From: Leucobacter sp042726155
Lineage (GTDB): Bacteria; Actinomycetota; Actinomycetes; Actinomycetales; Microbacteriaceae
Length of the DNA: 64,000 bases
Reading direction: 5' to 3'
Assembly (NCBI RefSeq): GCF_042726155.1
Contig: NZ_JBHXHV010000001.1
Span: 1,426,001-1,490,000, forward strand
The position numbers and the translations under genes are program-made. Positions 23,102-31,400 of this stretch are shown piece by piece; the stretch's first letter is position 1, and each line of letters begins with the position of its first letter. The notes below the pieces were generated by a model. The model did not search any database. It saw only the letters and a list, made by a program, of their open reading frames with translations, and had not been told where the DNA came from.

Positions 23102-24701
23102 TTCGTCGAGCCTCGTCATCGAACGAGTAATTCGAACTGCGGCACGTGCCGGTAACCGGCTCATCGCCGGGAGCACCGCATCGATAAGCGTTGCTGATGC
23201 CGGCGTGAGGTCCGCCTTGACCCACGCGCTGCAGCGGATGGGCGCGCGATTGCGCGAGTCGACTGTCCCCGTAGACTTTGCATTCGTCGATCACGTCGAA
23301 CAGGTGGAACACGCTGAGTCGCCGATGGCTTACCGCGATCGGCTGCCCGGTGTGATCGTCGGGCTCGATGGCAGCCTGCGAAACCCGCGGGGGGCGAGCG
23401 CTGCGGCGCGGATCGCGTGGGCGGCGACCGGCATGCCTGCGACCACGGCACTCGCCGCTCGGCTGGGCGCGAAACGGGCTGACGCTGCTCTCGGCGGCGC
23501 TGGACTGCGGATTGGCGTCAGCCTCGTGCTCGAGCCGAAGACAGCCGCCTTCGCGCGTGTGCTCGCCGACGCCGGCTGCGCCGTCGCGGTGTTCAGCGCG
23601 GTGTCAGAGACCGACCCAGAAATCGCCGCCGAGCTCGCGCGCGACGAGCGCATAGCGGTGTTCGCGCCGACGGCGGCCGTCGCGGATACCGCACTCGAGA
23701 TCGATGCTGCTCACGCCGCGGCGATACTCGACTGGTCGCCAGACCTGCTCATCGATGACGGAGCGCATCTGGTGCGGCTCGCACACACGGAGCGCCCGGC
23801 GGCGGTCGCAACGCTGCTCGGCGCGGCCGAGGAGACCACGAGCGGCGTGCGGCCTGTGCGTGAAATGGCGGCGCTCGACGAACTGCGCATTCCGGTGATC
23901 GCGGTCAACGACGCGCGCACGAAGACCGATTTCGACAATCGAATCGGCACCGGCCAGTCGTGCGTGTTTGCCATTGCAGACGTGCTCGATGGTGCAGCTC
24001 CGCGCCCATACGCGGGCATCGCCGGATCGCGCTGGGCCGTGATCGGGTATGGGCCGGTCGGGCAGGGCGTTGCTCAGTTCGCTGCGGCGCTCGGCGCAGA
24101 GATCGTGGTGATCGAGCAGGATCCGGTGCGCGCGCTGCTCGCGATCCACGACGGCTACGAGGCGGCACCCGGTGCGTCGGCGCTGCCGAACGCCGACGTG
24201 GTCGTCAGCGCGACGGGGGTCTGGCACACGCTGGGCTCCGAGGCGATGGCGACGCTGCGGGACGGCGCAGTTGTTGCGGTCGCTGGCGGCATCGACGATG
24301 AGATCGCACTCGACGATATGCGGTCCGCGGGCTGGTCAATGCGCGAGATCGGGCCAGGCATTGCCGCGTGGCGCGGCCCTGGAACCGAGTCGGTGCACGG
24401 GGTACGTGTGCTCGCCGCGGGCGGCGGAATCAACTACACGGCGGGGGAGGGAAACCCCATCGAGGTCATGGACCTCTCGTTCGCCACCCAGATCGCAGCG
24501 CTCATGCGGCTGCTCGAAACATCGCCGGCGCCAGGAGTGCACCTGCTCTCGGCAGCGGACGAGCATCTCGTCGCTGAGGCCGCTTTGACCGCTCGCGGCG
24601 GCGGCGTCGACCCCGCAAGTAACAGCGCGCGTGCGGGCGGCGCGGCGCAACCCTGGCGAGTCCACCGCTATCGCGCAGCCGGGCGGCCCGAGACGCCCTA
24701 G
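23094..24701 (+). CDS. divergent adenosylhomocysteinase-like NAD-binding protein
   Basis: Adenosylhomocysteinase fold, 535 residues, longer than the usual 420-490. Conserved: LEPKTAAFARVLADAGC, DDGAHL, EETTSGV, NDARTKTDFDNRIGTGQS (with the catalytic-type lysine and an archaeal/Thermotoga-like GTGQS) and the Rossmann loop VIGYGPVGQG. Replaced: the histidine that opens the HxxxxTA motif (here V-LEPKTA), the AGHFD histidine (AGGIDDE) and the EGHP histidine (EGNP). NAD binding is thus likely, but canonical SAH hydrolysis is doubtful. ATG 23094 (or 23088) overlaps the lipoprotein gene; the amidohydrolase gene follows after 10 bp, with its own -10 spanning this stop. Confidence 0.75.
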   Translation: MSNSSSLVIERVIRTAARAGNRLIAGSTASISVADAGVRSALTHALQRMGARLRESTVPVDFAFVDHVEQVEHAESPMAYRDRLPGVIVGLDGSLRNPRGASAAARIAWAATGMPATTALAARLGAKRADAALGGAGLRIGVSLVLEPKTAAFARVLADAGCAVAVFSAVSETDPEIAAELARDERIAVFAPTAAVADTALEIDAAHAAAILDWSPDLLIDDGAHLVRLAHTERPAAVATLLGAAEETTSGVRPVREMAALDELRIPVIAVNDARTKTDFDNRIGTGQSCVFAIADVLDGAAPRPYAGIAGSRWAVIGYGPVGQGVAQFAAALGAEIVVIEQDPVRALLAIHDGYEAAPGASALPNADVVVSATGVWHTLGSEAMATLRDGAVVAVAGGIDDEIALDDMRSAGWSMREIGPGIAAWRGPGTESVHGVRVLAAGGGINYTAGEGNPIEVMDLSFATQIAALMRLLETSPAPGVHLLSAADEHLVAEAALTARGGGVDPASNSARAGGAAQPWRVHRYRAAGRPETP

Positions 24702-24704
24702 ACT
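24699..24704 (+). promoter_or_regulatory. -10 element of the amidohydrolase gene (leaderless)
   Basis: TAGACT, whose first three bases are the stop codon of the preceding gene, lies 7 nt upstream of GTG 24712. It favours GTG 24712 over GTG 24706. Confidence 0.5.
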
Positions 24705-24711
24705 CGTGCGG

Positions 24712-26028
24712 GTGAACCCCGCACCCGCCATTGTTGTCTACAGCGCAGCCCTCGTTTTTCCCGTCACCAGCCCGCGCATTGTCGACGGCGCTGTCGCGGT
24801 GCAGGGGGACCGCATTCTGCACGTCGGCGACCGCCGCTGGGTGCTCGAGGTGCTCGATGAGCGCGGCGCGGAGTATCGCGAAGAGCACTGGGACGGCGTG
24901 CTGGCGCCCGGGCTCGTGAATGCGCACACTCACCTGCAGTACACCGGGATGCGCGAGGTCGCGTCACGGAACTACACGGGATTCGACCACTGGGGCGACG
25001 CGTTTGACACCGTCTACGCACGCGAATCGCACGACTGGCGAGCCGCCGCCGCCGAGGGCGCGCAGCTCTCACTCGCTGCCGGCGTTACCGCCGCGGCTGA
25101 CGTGGTGACCGACCGTGATGCGCTTGGGGCGCTGCACGATGCCGGCATGCACGGCATCGCCTACTGGGAGGTGTACGGCGCAAATAACGCTGATTGGACG
25201 CCAGAGGCAAAGGCCGAAGTGCGAGAGCAGATTCGGCAGATACCGACGCCGCCCGGCGCTGGAGTTTCACCTCATGCGCCGTACTCGCTCGAGGTGCAGC
25301 CGCTGCTCGAACTCCCCGACATCGTGCGCGAGGAGGGGCTGCGACTGCACATTCACCTCGCTGAAGCGCACATGGAGCGGGAATTCGACGGTATCGACGG
25401 CTACGTCGGCGCCGGCCCTGGCGGCCACGGTGCCTGGCCCGAGCTCGGCGCAGACAGCTTCCGCGCGCTGCGCTCACACGGTATCGGGGTGTCGTCGACC
25501 CAGTTCGTCGACCATCTCGGAGTGCTCGGCCCCGACTGTCACATCGCTCACGGCGTTTACGTCAGCGCCGACGATCGCGCGCTGTTGCGCGCACGCGGCA
25601 CGAGCGTCGCCCTGTGCCCGCGTTCGAACGAGGTCATCGGCCTCGACATGCCACCCGTCGCGGCGTATCTGCGCGAGGGCAATGCGATTGCCGTTGGCAC
25701 CGATTCGCTCTCATCGTCGCCGTCACTCGATCTGCTCGCCGATGTGGCAAAGCTCTACCGGGTGGCTCGCGAGCAAGGGTATCGAGGCGACGACCTGCAC
25801 CAGCGGTTGCTGGGGGCGGCAACGCTGGGCGGCGCGACCGCGCTCGGTTTGAACGTGGGCAAGCGCCGCATCGGGCAGCTGGGAGTGGGCGCCATGGCCG
25901 ATCTGGCGTTCTTCGATCTTCCAGTGCACGACGCCGAAGCGGCGCTCGCGGAGCTCGTCGAGGCCGGTGCCGGTCGCGCGCGTCGCACGGTCGTTGGCGG
26001 CGTAGAACTGTATCGCGCGAGCGTGTGA
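24712..26028 (+). CDS. amidohydrolase-family deaminase (SAH/MTA deaminase-like)
   Basis: Metal-dependent hydrolase of the amidohydrolase superfamily, cytosolic, 438 residues. Metal and catalytic motifs are in order: NAHTHLQYTGM (HxH), HIHLAEAHMER (His, Glu), CHIAHGVYVS (His) and AVGTDSLSSSPSLD (Asp). The whole resembles the chlorohydrolase/MtaD group that deaminates S-adenosylhomocysteine, methylthioadenosine or related purines. It directly follows an adenosylhomocysteinase-like gene, which hints at a joint purine-nucleoside pathway. Substrate is inference. An ABC importer for polar amino acids follows downstream. Confidence 0.85.
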   Translation: MNPAPAIVVYSAALVFPVTSPRIVDGAVAVQGDRILHVGDRRWVLEVLDERGAEYREEHWDGVLAPGLVNAHTHLQYTGMREVASRNYTGFDHWGDAFDTVYARESHDWRAAAAEGAQLSLAAGVTAAADVVTDRDALGALHDAGMHGIAYWEVYGANNADWTPEAKAEVREQIRQIPTPPGAGVSPHAPYSLEVQPLLELPDIVREEGLRLHIHLAEAHMEREFDGIDGYVGAGPGGHGAWPELGADSFRALRSHGIGVSSTQFVDHLGVLGPDCHIAHGVYVSADDRALLRARGTSVALCPRSNEVIGLDMPPVAAYLREGNAIAVGTDSLSSSPSLDLLADVAKLYRVAREQGYRGDDLHQRLLGAATLGGATALGLNVGKRRIGQLGVGAMADLAFFDLPVHDAEAALAELVEAGAGRARRTVVGGVELYRASV

Positions 26029-26143
26029 CGCCCGGTGACTGAGCAGGCACCCGGGCATCGCTGCGTGAGCCCCGAAGTCTCATAGAATAAACGACGTCTT
26101 GATCCGCGCCGTTCTGCGCGTTCGCCAGTAGCCAAGGAGTTCC

Positions 26144-26980
26144 ATGTTCCGCACGTCTCGTCTCGCCGCCGCCGTTGCCGTCGGGGCCGCCGCGATGCTC
26201 GCACTGTCTGCCTGCTCGGGTGGTGCCACGGATTCCGGTGATGATGCCGGTGTGGCTGCCGTCACTGAGGGCAAGCTCACGATCGCTACGGGCGAGCCTG
26301 CATACGCGCCGTGGGTGCTCGACGACGCCCCCGAGAACGGCGAGGGCTTCGAATCTGCCGTAGCCTACGCGGTCGCCGATCAGATGGGCTACGACAAGAG
26401 CGACGTGGAGTGGGTGCGCACGAGCTTCGACGCTGCCATTGCGCCGGGTCCCAAGGACTTTGATCTCAACATCCAGCAGTTCTCGGTCAGCGAGGATCGC
26501 GCGAAGGCCGTGGACTTCTCGACGCCGTACTACACGACGACCCAGGCCGTGGTCGCCGCGGGCGGCACAGACGCGGCGAAGGCAAAGAGCATCGCTGATC
26601 TGAAGGACGCAGTCATCGGTGTCGCTTCGGGAACCACCTCGCTCACCGTCGCTGAAGACGTGATCGCCCCGTCGCAAGACCTGCAGGTCTTCAACAGCGT
26701 CGATGACGCGGTGGCAGCGCTGCAGAACGGCACGATCGACGCCCTCGTTACCGATCTGCCCGGCGCGTTCTACGTGCGCGATGCGCAGCTCGACGACGGC
26801 GTGATTGTCGGTCAGCTTGATTCAGCCAAGGGCGGCGATGATTTCGCCTTCGTGCTGCCGAAGGACTCCTCACTCACCGCCGACGTTTCGAAGGCTGTTG
26901 ATGCGCTCCGCGAGAACGGCACGCTTGATGACCTCACCGCGAAGTGGATCGCCGATCAGGGCGCTCCTGTCCTGAAGTAG
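26144..26980 (+). CDS. amino-acid ABC transporter substrate-binding lipoprotein
   Basis: Periplasmic-type binding protein of the polar amino acid (PAAT) family, anchored as a lipoprotein: lipobox LSAC, Cys24. The bilobed fold shows LTIATGEPAYAPWVLDD, FDLNIQQFSVSEDRA, VDFSTPYYTTTQAVV and DALVTDLPGAFYV. 278 residues. The ribosome site AAGGAG is 5 nt before ATG; TAGAAT about 26078-26085 may be the -10. It begins a three-gene importer operon. The ligand is not certain; the context suggests an amino acid or a small cation such as an arginine- or glutamine-like solute. Confidence 0.92.
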   Translation: MFRTSRLAAAVAVGAAAMLALSACSGGATDSGDDAGVAAVTEGKLTIATGEPAYAPWVLDDAPENGEGFESAVAYAVADQMGYDKSDVEWVRTSFDAAIAPGPKDFDLNIQQFSVSEDRAKAVDFSTPYYTTTQAVVAAGGTDAAKAKSIADLKDAVIGVASGTTSLTVAEDVIAPSQDLQVFNSVDDAVAALQNGTIDALVTDLPGAFYVRDAQLDDGVIVGQLDSAKGGDDFAFVLPKDSSLTADVSKAVDALRENGTLDDLTAKWIADQGAPVLK

Positions 26981-26986
26981 CCCCGG

Positions 26987-27862
26987 GTGTCGCAGGTTCA
27001 CACATCGAGCGGCCCCGCGGCGTTCGAGCCCAGCGCGATCGAGCTCGAACGGAGGGGGTTTCGCAGCGCCAGAAAACGTCAGTCGATCCTCGTCAGCATC
27101 GCGAGCACGCTGGTATTTGCCGCCGTCATTGTCGTGGTGCTGATTAACAGCCCCGGGTGGGAAGCGGTGCGCACGACGTTCTTCGACTGGGGTGTCGCGC
27201 GTGATGCGTTCCCGCGCGTCATTAAGGGCCTGTGGCTCAACATTCAGGTGCTCTTCGTTGCTGCCATCGGAGTGGCGATCCTCGGCACGCTCCTCGCGGT
27301 TGCGCGCACGCTCAAGGGCGCGGTGTTCACCCCGATCCGGCTACTGGCCGCCGGATACACGGACCTGTTTCGTGGCATCCCCGTGCTGCTCGTGCTGTAC
27401 CTCGTCGGATTCGGCATCCCGGGGCTCGAACTCACCGGACGGCTCCCCGCGCAGTTCTGGGGCACGGTCGCGCTGATCCTCTGCTATTCAGCGTACGTAG
27501 CCGAGGTGCTGCGAGCTGGCATTGACGCAGTGCACCCCTCGCAGCGGCTCGCCGCTCGTTCGCTGGGGCTGAGCCACGCCAAGACCCTGCGTCTCGTCGT
27601 CATGCCGCAGGCCGTGCGCAAGGTGACTCCGGCGCTCATGAACGACTTCGTCTCACTGCAGAAAGACGTCGGTCTGATCTCGGTGCTCGGCGCGGTCGAC
27701 GCGATTCGCGCCGCCCAGATAGAGTCCGCGTCGAGCTATAACTTCACGCCCTACGTGCTTGCCGGCCTCCTTTTCGTGCTGCTGTCGCTGCCGTTCATCA
27801 GGCTCACCGACTGGATTACGGCTCGGTCTCAGCGCCGCGAGCAGATCGGGGGAGCAGTATGA
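26987..27862 (+). CDS. amino-acid ABC transporter permease
   Basis: Inner-membrane permease of the HisMQ/GlnP type, 291 residues. After about 35 cytosolic residues there are roughly six TM segments; the cytosolic coupling helix is EVLRAGIDAVHPSQRLAARS (EAA motif, with the G normally at its centre). The GTG start lies 6 nt after the binding-protein stop, and its stop overlaps the ATPase start by ATGA (27859-27862). It carries solute from the lipoprotein at 26144. A single permease implies a homodimeric channel. Confidence 0.93.
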   Translation: MSQVHTSSGPAAFEPSAIELERRGFRSARKRQSILVSIASTLVFAAVIVVVLINSPGWEAVRTTFFDWGVARDAFPRVIKGLWLNIQVLFVAAIGVAILGTLLAVARTLKGAVFTPIRLLAAGYTDLFRGIPVLLVLYLVGFGIPGLELTGRLPAQFWGTVALILCYSAYVAEVLRAGIDAVHPSQRLAARSLGLSHAKTLRLVVMPQAVRKVTPALMNDFVSLQKDVGLISVLGAVDAIRAAQIESASSYNFTPYVLAGLLFVLLSLPFIRLTDWITARSQRREQIGGAV

Positions 27863-28641
27863 GTGGGCACGGCCAGGAACAGGGCCACCATCAGGATCAG
27901 CCGGTGCTCGACGTGCGCGGAGTGCACAAGCGATTTGGCGATCAGCACGTGCTGCGCGGCATCGATCTGACAGTGCGCCGCCACGAGGCCGTCGTGCTGA
28001 TCGGGGCCTCCGGTTCGGGCAAGTCGACGCTCCTCAAAACCATCAATTTGCTTGAGCAGGTCGACGACGGGCGCATCGTGCTCGCCGGCGATGACATCAC
28101 CGATCCCCGCGTGAACGTCGACGCCGTGCGCGCACGCATCGGCGTGGTCTTCCAGCACTTCAACCTGTTTCCGCACCTGTCGGTCATTGAGAACGTCACC
28201 CTCGCGATGCGCAAAGTCTTTGGCTCGAGCCGCGCCGAAGCTGACCGGGTCGGACTCGACCTGCTCTCACGCATCGGGCTCGGTGACAAGGCCAATGAGT
28301 ACCCCGACCGGCTCTCGGGTGGGCAGCAGCAGCGCGTCGCAATTGTGCGAGCCATCGCGACGAACCCCGAGCTGCTGCTGCTCGACGAGATCACGAGCGC
28401 GCTCGATCCGCAGTTGGTTGGCGAGGTGCTCGATCTCGTGAGCGAACTCAAAGCGACGGGCTCGACGATCGTCATGGCGACGCACGAGATGTCGTTTGCG
28501 CGTCGGGTCGCCGACCGAGTGGTGTACCTGAAAGACGGTGTCATCATCGAGTCGGGCACTCCCGAGCAGATTTTCGAGCATCCCACGCGGCCTGAAACCC
28601 GAGAGTTTCTCGCGCGGCTCGGCGATCCGTTCGGGCGGTAA
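27859..28641 (+). CDS. amino-acid ABC transporter ATP-binding protein
   Basis: Cytosolic ATPase of the GlnQ/HisP type, 260 residues. Walker A GASGSGKST, Q-loop VVFQHFNLFPHL, signature LSGGQQQR, Walker B LLLLDEITSAL and H-loop MATHEMSFA are all intact. The first dozen residues are His/Gln-rich (GHGQEQGHHQDQ). It is last in the binding protein-permease-ATPase operon and overlaps the permease stop. Confidence 0.95.
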   Translation: MSGHGQEQGHHQDQPVLDVRGVHKRFGDQHVLRGIDLTVRRHEAVVLIGASGSGKSTLLKTINLLEQVDDGRIVLAGDDITDPRVNVDAVRARIGVVFQHFNLFPHLSVIENVTLAMRKVFGSSRAEADRVGLDLLSRIGLGDKANEYPDRLSGGQQQRVAIVRAIATNPELLLLDEITSALDPQLVGEVLDLVSELKATGSTIVMATHEMSFARRVADRVVYLKDGVIIESGTPEQIFEHPTRPETREFLARLGDPFGR

Positions 28642-28724
28642 CTCCGCGCCTCGGAGGCGTAAATAATCGGTGAACGCGGGAATGATAGTTCCTCACCGTG
28701 GGTTAAGGTTGTAGATCTGCCTAC

Positions 28725-28780
28725 GAGAAGCTGTGCGCTTCTCTTTGGGGGCAGCGATTAACTTTTCAAGGAGCCCCAAC
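28725..28780 (+). promoter_or_regulatory. structured leader of the DHA2 exporter gene
   Basis: Hairpin GAGAAGC-N5-GCTTCTC ending in TTT lies near 28725-28745, and TTGGGG (28745-28750) can pair with CCCCAA (28774-28779), enclosing the ribosome site AAGGAG in the loop. Such alternative pairings are typical of attenuated efflux genes, but this is inference. Confidence 0.35.
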
Positions 28781-28782
28781 TT

Positions 28783-30252
28783 TTGACCCCCGATACCGCC
28801 TCAGTGCGGCTACCGAAAACCTCAGATGAGACGATAGATCCCGCGGGCATGCGCGTGATCTGGCTGCTGCTGGTTGCAGCCTTCGTGGCGATCCTGAACG
28901 AGACGACGATGGCCATCGCCATCCCCGAGCTCAACAAGACGCTGGGCATTCCACCCGAGCTCGGCCAGTGGCTGACTAGTGCGTTCATGCTCACCATGGC
29001 CGTCGTCATTCCGACGACCGGCTTCCTCCTGCAGCGCTTCACCACACGTCAGGTCTTCCTGGCGGCGATCAGCACGTTTGTGCTCGGCACCGCGATCTGC
29101 CTCGTTGCGCCCGGCTTCGAAATGCTGCTCGCCGGTCGCGTCGTGCAGGCCGCGGGCACCGGCATCATGATGCCGCTGCTCATGACCACCATCATGAACG
29201 TTGTTCCGGCGCGCTCGCGCGGCCGCATGATGGGTCGCGTCGGGCTTGTCATCAGCCTCGCTCCGGCCCTCGGCCCGACCCTTTCGGGTGTCGTACTCGA
29301 CACGCTCGGCTGGCGCTGGCTCTTCGGCATCATCTTGCCGATCGCTGTCGTTGCGCTGCTGCTCGGCGCGAAGTGGATGACGAATCTGGGCGAGACCACG
29401 CAGGCGCCGATTGATGTACTGTCAATTGTGCTCTCAGCGCTCGCGTTCGGTGGCATCGTGTTCGGACTGAGCCAGATTGGTGGCCACGGTGCTTCCGCTG
29501 GCGCTTCTTCGCCAGGAGTGATCATTGCAGTCGGCGCAATCTTCTTGGCCCTGTTCGTGTGGCGTCAGCTATCACTGCAAAAGAAGAATGATGCGCTGCT
29601 CGACCTGCGTGTGTTCCTTTCGCGTAACTACGTCATCTCGGTTGTCATCATGGCGGTCGTCTCGCTCGCGATGTTCGGCACGTTCTCGTTGCTGCCGCTC
29701 TACCTGCAGAACGTGGCGGGCCTCGACCCGACGGCGGCGGGTCTCGTGCTGTTGCCCGGTTCCGTACTGATGGGCGTCCTCGGTCCCGTCATGGGCCGCG
29801 TGTACGATTCGCGCGGGCCTCGCACGCTGCTCGTACCGGGCACAATCCTGATCGCGGGTGCGATGTTCGTGTACTCGACAGTGGGCACTCATACCCCGAT
29901 GTGGTTCCTGATGCTCGTGCAGATCGCAATGTCGCTCGGCCTCGCGGGATCGTTCACGCCGCTCTTCTCAGCGTCGCTCGGATCGCTGGATCGTTCGCTC
30001 TACTCGCACGGTTCGGCGGTGCTCAATACACTGCAGCAGGTGGGCGGCGCGGCAGGTACTGCCGTCTTGATCTCGATCTACTCGAGCGCACTGCACGCCG
30101 GTGAGGCCGAGGGTCTCTCGACTCCCGACGCCGGAGCTCCGGGCGCGCACGCGGCGTTCTTCACCGCGGCGTGCATCGCGCTGGTGCCTGTTGTGCTCTC
30201 GTTCTTCGTGAAGAAGCCAGAGGAAGACGGGGCGTCGCACGGCGGTCACTGA
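28783..30252 (+). CDS. DHA2-family (EmrB/QacA-type) multidrug MFS transporter
   Basis: Drug:H+ antiporter with about 14 TM segments, 489 residues. Motif A-like loop and the family motif LNETTMAIAIPEL in TM1, WLTSAFMLTMAVVIP in TM2 and RGRMMGRVGLVISLAPALGP (motif C) are clear. The TTG start is supported by CAAGGAG ending 9 nt upstream. It stands alone behind a structured 141-bp leader, with a strong terminator following. The substrate cannot be read from sequence. Confidence 0.92.
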   Translation: MTPDTASVRLPKTSDETIDPAGMRVIWLLLVAAFVAILNETTMAIAIPELNKTLGIPPELGQWLTSAFMLTMAVVIPTTGFLLQRFTTRQVFLAAISTFVLGTAICLVAPGFEMLLAGRVVQAAGTGIMMPLLMTTIMNVVPARSRGRMMGRVGLVISLAPALGPTLSGVVLDTLGWRWLFGIILPIAVVALLLGAKWMTNLGETTQAPIDVLSIVLSALAFGGIVFGLSQIGGHGASAGASSPGVIIAVGAIFLALFVWRQLSLQKKNDALLDLRVFLSRNYVISVVIMAVVSLAMFGTFSLLPLYLQNVAGLDPTAAGLVLLPGSVLMGVLGPVMGRVYDSRGPRTLLVPGTILIAGAMFVYSTVGTHTPMWFLMLVQIAMSLGLAGSFTPLFSASLGSLDRSLYSHGSAVLNTLQQVGGAAGTAVLISIYSSALHAGEAEGLSTPDAGAPGAHAAFFTAACIALVPVVLSFFVKKPEEDGASHGGH

Positions 30253-30303
30253 CCGTCACTGGTGATCACCGAGTAGCCCAAAAGCGGGCCCACTCCGCGA
30301 TAC

Positions 30304-30345
30304 CAACGGCGGCTGCGGGAGCAAGTGCTCCTGTAGCCGCCGTTG
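30304..30345. terminator. bidirectional terminator between exporter and LysR genes
   Basis: An 11-bp outer stem (30304-30314 with 30335-30345) and an inner 5-bp stem (30318-30322 with 30327-30331) lie between convergent stops at 30252 and 30363. Confidence 0.85.
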
Positions 30346-30362
30346 TCGTTTTCTCGGCTTGC

Positions 30363-31277
30363 CTAGCCCAGCGCGCTGATTGATCTGCGAACAGCTTCGG
30401 CGAGCTGGCGCACCGCTGCCGATGGGCCACCGGGCCCCGCTGGCGCGGCGAGCAGCAGCTCGCGCGCGAACATCGGGTCGTCAATGGGCCTGAGCACTAC
30501 GCCCTCGGGCGGGTTGAAGCTGACGAGGCTCGGCACGAGCGCTACGGCCATGCCAGCGGCGATCAACCCGAGCACGACCGAGTAGTCGTCCGTGCGAATC
30601 GCGACGTTGACCTGCAACCCCTCAGACTCAAACACCTCGCGCACGAGGTCGTCGAGCGTGTCACCGGGGGTCGACCCCATCACCCAGCTGTCGTCGGCGA
30701 GAGTGAGCAGGCTGCGGCGATCGAACGAGGTTTGCGAGGCGGCGGGGTGCGACGCGGGAAGCGCGAGCAGCATCGGGTCGGTGAACAGGTGCGTGGTGTG
30801 CACCTCAGAGCGAAACGGAAGCCGATAGCCGCCGGCGGCGTACACGAGTGCCGCGTCGAGCGTGTGCTGGTTGACGCGCGTGATGAGCGGTGCGAGCTCT
30901 TCGAGTGTCGCGTCGAGCTCAATGCCCAGCTCGGCCACGCGGCTCGCGATACCCGGCAGTAGGCGAGACGCCGCGGTCGGGAACGTGCCGAACCTCAGTC
31001 TGATTTTGCCGAGCTGTGCGAGATCGCGCACGTCCGTGAGGGCTCGGTCGGCGAGGCTTAAGATCTCATCTCCGCGCTCGAGCATGAGGTGCCCGGCCGT
31101 GGTGAGCTTGCTGCCGCGCGTGCTGCGCGTGGTGAGATCGGTGCCCACGAGCCGATCAAGGTTGCGCAGGTGATAGTCGACCGTGGGTTGGCTCCACCCG
31201 AGGCGTTTTGCCGCGCGTGCGACGGATCCCTCTGACGCGACGGCGCTCAGCGCCTGGAGCTGACGGAAGTCGATCAC
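30363..31277 (-). CDS. LysR-family transcriptional regulator
   Basis: LysR regulator, 304 residues: N-terminal winged helix DFRQLQALSAVASEGSVARA and RLGWSQPTVDYHLRNLDRLVG, then a periplasmic-binding-like effector domain. The N-terminal QPTVDYHL replaces the more common QPAVSRQI pattern. GTG start at 31277. It is divergent from the Orn/Lys/Arg decarboxylase with a 123-bp gap, the usual position for a LysR gene controlling its neighbour. The effector is unknown. Confidence 0.92.
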   Translation of the reverse strand: MIDFRQLQALSAVASEGSVARAAKRLGWSQPTVDYHLRNLDRLVGTDLTTRSTRGSKLTTAGHLMLERGDEILSLADRALTDVRDLAQLGKIRLRFGTFPTAASRLLPGIASRVAELGIELDATLEELAPLITRVNQHTLDAALVYAAGGYRLPFRSEVHTTHLFTDPMLLALPASHPAASQTSFDRRSLLTLADDSWVMGSTPGDTLDDLVREVFESEGLQVNVAIRTDDYSVVLGLIAAGMAVALVPSLVSFNPPEGVVLRPIDDPMFARELLLAAPAGPGGPSAAVRQLAEAVRRSISALG

Positions 31278-31400
31278 TCGGTACCTCGGTTTCCCTGGAA
31301 CAACAGGGCCGATTTGCCCCGTCGCGATACATACAGTCTATGGCTGCCGCGAGTCGAATGCGGGCTTCCGGCGCGGCCGCCGAGCGGCCAATCTGGAGGA

